A stretch of DNA of 64,000 nt from Rhodococcus sp. 14-2483-1-2 (lineage in GTDB: Bacteria > Actinomycetota > Actinomycetes > Mycobacteriales > Mycobacteriaceae): positions 1-64,000 of the forward strand of contig NZ_NPFW01000017.1 of the NCBI RefSeq assembly GCF_002259405.1, written 5' to 3'. Every line of letters starts with the position of its first letter. Positions within the stretch are counted from its first letter, which is position 1. Under the pieces are notes generated by a model, which saw nothing but the letters and a program-made list of their open reading frames with translations, did no database searches and was not told the origin of the DNA. The position numbers and the translations under genes were made by a program. Below are positions 60,969-64,000 of the stretch, piece by piece.

Positions 60969-61234
60969 TGTCGCCTGATCTGCCGCCGCCTCGCGTCGAC
61001 CATTGGGAGTGGCAGCGCTCTGCCCGATGCCGCTCGATGGCATCGTCCGTGTTCTTCCCTCCAGAAGGGCTACGCGGACCGACATTGCGGTACAGCGAAC
61101 AGGCGGCCAAGGCTGTCTGCAGTCTGTGTCCCGCGCTCACCGAGTGTCGGCGGTACGCCATCGATGTGCAGGAGCCACACGGTATTTGGGGCGGACTGAC
61201 ACCTGCCGAGCGCTCCGCCCTGGCAGAACCGTAG
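60968..61234 (+). CDS. WhiB-family iron-sulfur transcription factor
   Basis: Protein of 88 residues. Four cysteines ligate a [4Fe-4S] cluster: C21 (RSARCRS), C51 and C54 (AVCSLCPA) and C60 (TECRR). The turn GIWGGLTPAER after them is the WhiB signature that contacts sigma-A. WhiB proteins respond to redox state or nitric oxide. The ATG shares its A with the eutC stop (TGATG); a GTG one codon upstream is also possible. Coupling to an amine-catabolic operon is unusual. Confidence 0.9.
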   Translation: MSPDLPPPRVDHWEWQRSARCRSMASSVFFPPEGLRGPTLRYSEQAAKAVCSLCPALTECRRYAIDVQEPHGIWGGLTPAERSALAEP

Positions 61235-61276
61235 CGGTGCGACGCAGTGTCTCGATCCCGAGACTGCCACCCCGCT

Positions 61277-61681
61277 TCACTCCGGAACGAGTACGAACCG
61301 CTCCAGGACCACCTGAGTGTCGTCGTCGACGGTGAAGTGTGGATCGCCCAGTTCCGCGCGAACCTCGGTCGAGTGCCAGAATCTTTCGTGTCCGGCCCGC
61401 CACTGCGCCACATCGGCGTAACCCTCTCCCTCGTCGAAGGCATGCTGGAATGAAACATCCTTCAGCGCAACGACATCGACACCTGTGGTCTCGATGACTC
61501 CGACGACGACACCCGCCGAATCCACCACCGCGCCACGTTCACCGACTCTCGGCATCTCCTCGTCGGCATACTGGACCAACAGACTGGCCGTGGTGGTCTT
61601 GGCACCGGTCAGGACGGCCGCAACCAAGGTGTCCCGTAAGGGCCCCGGGTACGCGAATTCGACAATCGGTAGATTGGTCAC
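61277..61681 (-). CDS. ASCH domain protein
   Basis: Protein of 134 residues with the ASCH (PUA-like) fold. TGAKTTTASLLVQYA and PRVGERGAVVDSAG carry the conserved G-x-K-x-x-T of the family, and FAYPGPLRDTLV the start. Family members bind RNA or hydrolyse modified cytidine; the function here is unknown. It is convergent with whiB and lies 7 bp downstream of the EEP lipoprotein gene in the same direction. Confidence 0.88.
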   Translation of the reverse strand: MTNLPIVEFAYPGPLRDTLVAAVLTGAKTTTASLLVQYADEEMPRVGERGAVVDSAGVVVGVIETTGVDVVALKDVSFQHAFDEGEGYADVAQWRAGHERFWHSTEVRAELGDPHFTVDDDTQVVLERFVLVPE

Positions 61682-61688
61682 GCATCCA

Positions 61689-62768
61689 TCATATTTCGAG
61701 GTCGGCCCACACCAGTCGGTGGTCCGACGGGTGCTCGGTGCCCGAAGGCCAGTACACCTGCGAATCGATCACCGTCAGATCGTCCGAGGGCAACACGTAG
61801 TCCACGCGCAGGTCGCCCGGCGTCGGGTCGGCGAAATCTGCTGTGTCCGTGCCGTGATCGGCCGAGGTGGGTGCAGGATCCTGAACCCGCGGAAGGTCGA
61901 GAACCTGCGCGATGGCACCGGCCACCGAATCGCCGTCCACCGGATCGCTGTTCTGATCGCCCAGCATGACGAACGATGCTCCGTTCTCCAGCCCGCCGCG
62001 TACACCGTTGTCGTCGTAGAGGTAGTCCGCACCCGAGATGTAATCGGCGCTGAGTCTGATCTCGTCGTGGTTGCGCTTGCCGTTGCGGTCCTCGGGACCA
62101 TCGAAAGACGGGGGAGTGGGGTGTGACGCCAACACGTGCAGGGTCGTGCCGTTCACGTCGATCGGCACGTCCCAATGCGATTTGCTGGACAGTCGTAGGG
62201 CGTCGGAGGCATCTCCGTAGTAGTCACGCGGCAGCAGGGAATCCGGCATGTCCTTCCACAGGAAGTTCTGGAACGTACGTACCGAATCGGTGGCGATCGG
62301 ATACTTCGAGTACACGACCATCCCGTACTGGCCCGGGAACTGGCCGAACCCCCACGCATCACCCGGGCCGCCGAGTGTGCCGTCCCGGTCCAGGTCGAGT
62401 CCCGAATCGACGCCCGTGTTCACCGGTGCAGTGAAGGAGTGCGGATACTGTCCGTCGAGATAGTTGTCGTTGAAGAGAGTCACCGCATCCTGGCCCGAGT
62501 AGTCGAACTCGTTGACCAGCAACACATCCGGTGAGTTCGCGGCAATCACATCGGCAACCGCGCGAGCCTGTGCGTCCTCACCCTGCAGATCGGTCACCAG
62601 CTGCCCGGCCACCGGCCGATTGAGGCTGGCATTGAACGTCGCCACGCGTACCGGCGTCGTAACGGCTTCGAGTCGGTCGGCATCAGGGTCGGACGAGGAG
62701 CAACCAGCGGCCATGACGGCGAGGGTAACGGTGACGGCCACGAGTCTCGACATTCTCACGGTCGTCAC
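61689..62768 (-). CDS. Secreted EEP-family phosphodiesterase lipoprotein
   Basis: Protein of 359 residues. A lipoprotein signal ends in VMAAGC (C23). The EEP-fold domain has VATFNASLNRP, LLVNEFDYSG, GMVVYSKYPI, VLASHPTPPSFDG, MLGDQNSDPVDGDS and PSDHRLVWADL, with the metal and catalytic residues (E, D, N, H) in place. It hydrolyses phosphodiesters at the outer side of the membrane, perhaps extracellular DNA or phospholipid headgroups. The N-terminus is divergent from the TIGR03084 gene. Confidence 0.88.
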   Translation of the reverse strand: MTTVRMSRLVAVTVTLAVMAAGCSSSDPDADRLEAVTTPVRVATFNASLNRPVAGQLVTDLQGEDAQARAVADVIAANSPDVLLVNEFDYSGQDAVTLFNDNYLDGQYPHSFTAPVNTGVDSGLDLDRDGTLGGPGDAWGFGQFPGQYGMVVYSKYPIATDSVRTFQNFLWKDMPDSLLPRDYYGDASDALRLSSKSHWDVPIDVNGTTLHVLASHPTPPSFDGPEDRNGKRNHDEIRLSADYISGADYLYDDNGVRGGLENGASFVMLGDQNSDPVDGDSVAGAIAQVLDLPRVQDPAPTSADHGTDTADFADPTPGDLRVDYVLPSDDLTVIDSQVYWPSGTEHPSDHRLVWADLEI

Positions 62769-62806
62769 CGTAGAGACGGCAAGCGAACGCCAGGTTACGG
62801 ATTAAC

Positions 62807-62824
62807 AAGCAAGCGTGCTTGCTT
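62807..62824. promoter_or_regulatory. 18-bp palindrome, TetR-type operator
   Basis: AAGCAAGC-GT-GCTTGCTT is a perfect dyad 29 bp before the TIGR03084 gene and 38 bp before the divergent lipoprotein gene. Such sites are typical of TetR-family repressors of lipid and terpene catabolism. The regulator gene is not in the window. A short T run on the right could also allow a weak terminator. Confidence 0.6.
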
Positions 62825-62853
62825 TTTTCGAGACCTCCTGTGAAGCTGGGCTC

Positions 62854-63666
62854 ATGGCAGACCTCGACACTCTGGTCGACGACCTCCGCGCCGAGGGCAA
62901 CGACCTCGATGCACTCGTGGCCGAGTTGACCCCGGACCAGTGGGCGACACCGACACCGGCCGCGGGCTGGACCGTCGCGCACCAGATCGCGCACCTCTCC
63001 TGGACCGATCACGTCGCGGAGCGGACCACGTCCGGCGCATCAGGCGATATCGAGGCCAAGGAAGAGTTCGCTCTCACTCTGAAGAAGGCGTGGGAAAACC
63101 CCACCGGCTTCGTCGACGAGGCCGCCGAGGAAGGATCTCGTGACCCCGACCTCCTGAGCGCATGGCGAACCCGACGGACCGCCATGACGGACGCGCTGAT
63201 GCAGGTGCCGTCCGGGATCAAGATCGACTGGTTCGGACCCCCGATGAGTGCGGCGTCCATGGCCACGGCGCGTCTGATGGAGACCTGGGCGCACGGTCAG
63301 GATGTCGCCGACGCGGTTGGCGTCACCCGCGTTCCCACCGACCGAATCCGCGCAGTCGCTCATATCGGCGTCCGCACACGGGATTTCGCCTACGCCGTCA
63401 ACCAGCAGGCTCCGCCGACCGAACCGTTTCGCGTCGAGCTCACCGCGCCGTCGGGAGAGCTCTGGACCTGGGGACCCGAGAACGCCGCCCAACGTGTGAG
63501 CGGTCCGGCGCTGGACTTCTGCCTTCTCGTCACCCAGCGTGCTCACCGCGACGACCTCGGCATTACGTCCGAGGGAGCCGACGCCGCGCATTGGCTCACC
63601 ATCGCCCAAGCCTTCGCAGGCCCTCCGGGAGCCGGACGGACACAGTCAGGACGAGAGCAAGCATGA
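62854..63666 (+). CDS. TIGR03084 family protein (DinB/MDMPI-like)
   Basis: Protein of 270 residues with a DinB/maleylpyruvate-isomerase-like helical metal-binding domain in the first 170 residues: [20 protein letters not shown] carries the first His, and [13 protein letters not shown] the other ligands. A sterol-carrier-like C-terminal domain follows. The family is found in actinobacterial operons with AtuA proteins. The ATG at 62854 starts at [11 protein letters not shown]. Its stop overlaps the atuA-like start by 4 nt, so they form an operon. Confidence 0.88.
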   Translation: MADLDTLVDDLRAEGNDLDALVAELTPDQWATPTPAAGWTVAHQIAHLSWTDHVAERTTSGASGDIEAKEEFALTLKKAWENPTGFVDEAAEEGSRDPDLLSAWRTRRTAMTDALMQVPSGIKIDWFGPPMSAASMATARLMETWAHGQDVADAVGVTRVPTDRIRAVAHIGVRTRDFAYAVNQQAPPTEPFRVELTAPSGELWTWGPENAAQRVSGPALDFCLLVTQRAHRDDLGITSEGADAAHWLTIAQAFAGPPGAGRTQSGREQA

Positions 63667-64000
63667 CCGTACGAATCGGCAACTGTTCGGGCTTCTACGG
63701 AGACCGTCTCTCCGCCATGCGAGAGATGCTCGAGGGCGGCGAACTCGATTACCTCACGGGTGATTACCTGGCCGAGCTGACGATGCTCATTCTCGGTCGC
63801 GATCGAATGAAGGACGCGACCCGTGGCTACGCCAAGACCTTTCTGCGGCAGGCCGAGGACTGCCTGGGGTTGGCACTGGACAAGGGTGTCAAGATCGTCG
63901 CCAACGCAGGCGGACTCAACCCCCGAGGCCTGGCCGAGGCACTGGAGAAGCTGGACTCCGGCGCGAAGATCGCGTACGTCGACGGTGACGACCTCCTCGG
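63663..64000 (+). CDS. AtuA family protein (acyclic terpene utilization), partial
   Basis: N-terminal 112 codons of a DUF1446/AtuA protein, cut by the window end. [37 protein letters not shown] and [17 protein letters not shown] are characteristic. AtuA is needed for growth on citronellol-type acyclic terpenes, with carboxylase and acyl-CoA genes that may follow to the right. ATG overlaps the upstream stop (ATGA). Confidence 0.92.
   Translation, partial: MTVRIGNCSGFYGDRLSAMREMLEGGELDYLTGDYLAELTMLILGRDRMKDATRGYAKTFLRQAEDCLGLALDKGVKIVANAGGLNPRGLAEALEKLDSGAKIAYVDGDDLL

Noticed and set aside
62807-62828. AAGCAAGC dyad as an intrinsic terminator
   Set aside because: The stem would have a 2-nt loop and no gene ends just before it; it sits between two divergent starts, so an operator is more likely.

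Overview
The window looks like chromosome of a high-GC mycolic-acid actinobacterium, most likely Rhodococcus (or its close relative Rhodococcoides). RpoB and RpoC can be followed residue by residue against Mycobacterium. Typical features of the group are a WhiB protein, two DUF222-HNH (13E12-type) nucleases, a GT39 enzyme with GMPSG repeats, BioYMN biotin uptake and many GTG starts. There is no rRNA, tRNA, CRISPR array, insertion sequence or prophage; genes are dense and often overlap by 1 to 4 nt.

Layout. 0-8.2 kb: rpoB-rpoC, with a terminator-like hairpin between them and a strong terminator after rpoC. 8.2-18.4 kb: mostly single genes on both strands (alpha/beta hydrolase, GlxA-type regulator, three VOC proteins, Tat-exported PhoD phosphatase, Tat-exported cholesterol-oxidase-like flavoprotein, EEP-family protein, luciferase-like monooxygenase, LysR regulator). 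18.5-25.6 kb: NDH-2, a NarL-type two-component system with a membrane partner, and a divergent pair of membrane-anchored exported proteins, one a beta-propeller. 25.6-31 kb: SixA phosphatase, GtrA, MFS, TetR with its apparent operator, and small membrane proteins. 31-33.2 kb: first DUF222-HNH protein.

33.2-39.7 kb: a tightly coupled cluster bioY / adenylate-forming ligase / thiolase / bioM / bioN / second ligase, faced by a convergent acyl-ACP thioesterase. It is preceded by a perfect BioQ-type operator. Junctions in this cluster carry short tandem repeats, including a triplicated start site that forms two nested five-codon ORFs before bioM.

39.7-47.4 kb: NlpC/P60 wall hydrolase, a VKOR/DsbA oxidative folding pair, aroQ, two MFS transporters, a decayed hydrolase and a TetR regulator. 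47.8-52.1 kb: a secreted ice-binding-family (DUF3494) protein with Pro/Thr and Pro/Asn stalk repeats and a C-terminal membrane anchor, followed after 3 nt by a class-F-like sortase with a lipobox, then a GT39 glycosyltransferase. 52.2-53.9 kb: second DUF222-HNH protein, whose linker is coded by a hexanucleotide repeat. 54.1-61.2 kb: an amine-catabolism unit: CdaR-type regulator, divergent SSS symporter, an overlooked 37-aa membrane protein, RidA, DadA-like dehydrogenase, EutB, EutC and a WhiB protein, with strong translational coupling. 61.3-64 kb: ASCH protein, secreted EEP lipoprotein, and the start of a TIGR03084-AtuA operon behind an 18-bp palindrome.

The observations I consider most worth following are the biotin/acyl-thioester cluster with its start-codon relay, the ice-binding protein-sortase pair with a 19-bp perfect hairpin in the sortase 5-prime coding region, the ethanolamine-lyase operon with RidA, DadA, a small symporter partner and WhiB, and the SSB-tail-like C-termini of both DUF222-HNH proteins. 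All functions are read from sequence by eye; no database search was possible.
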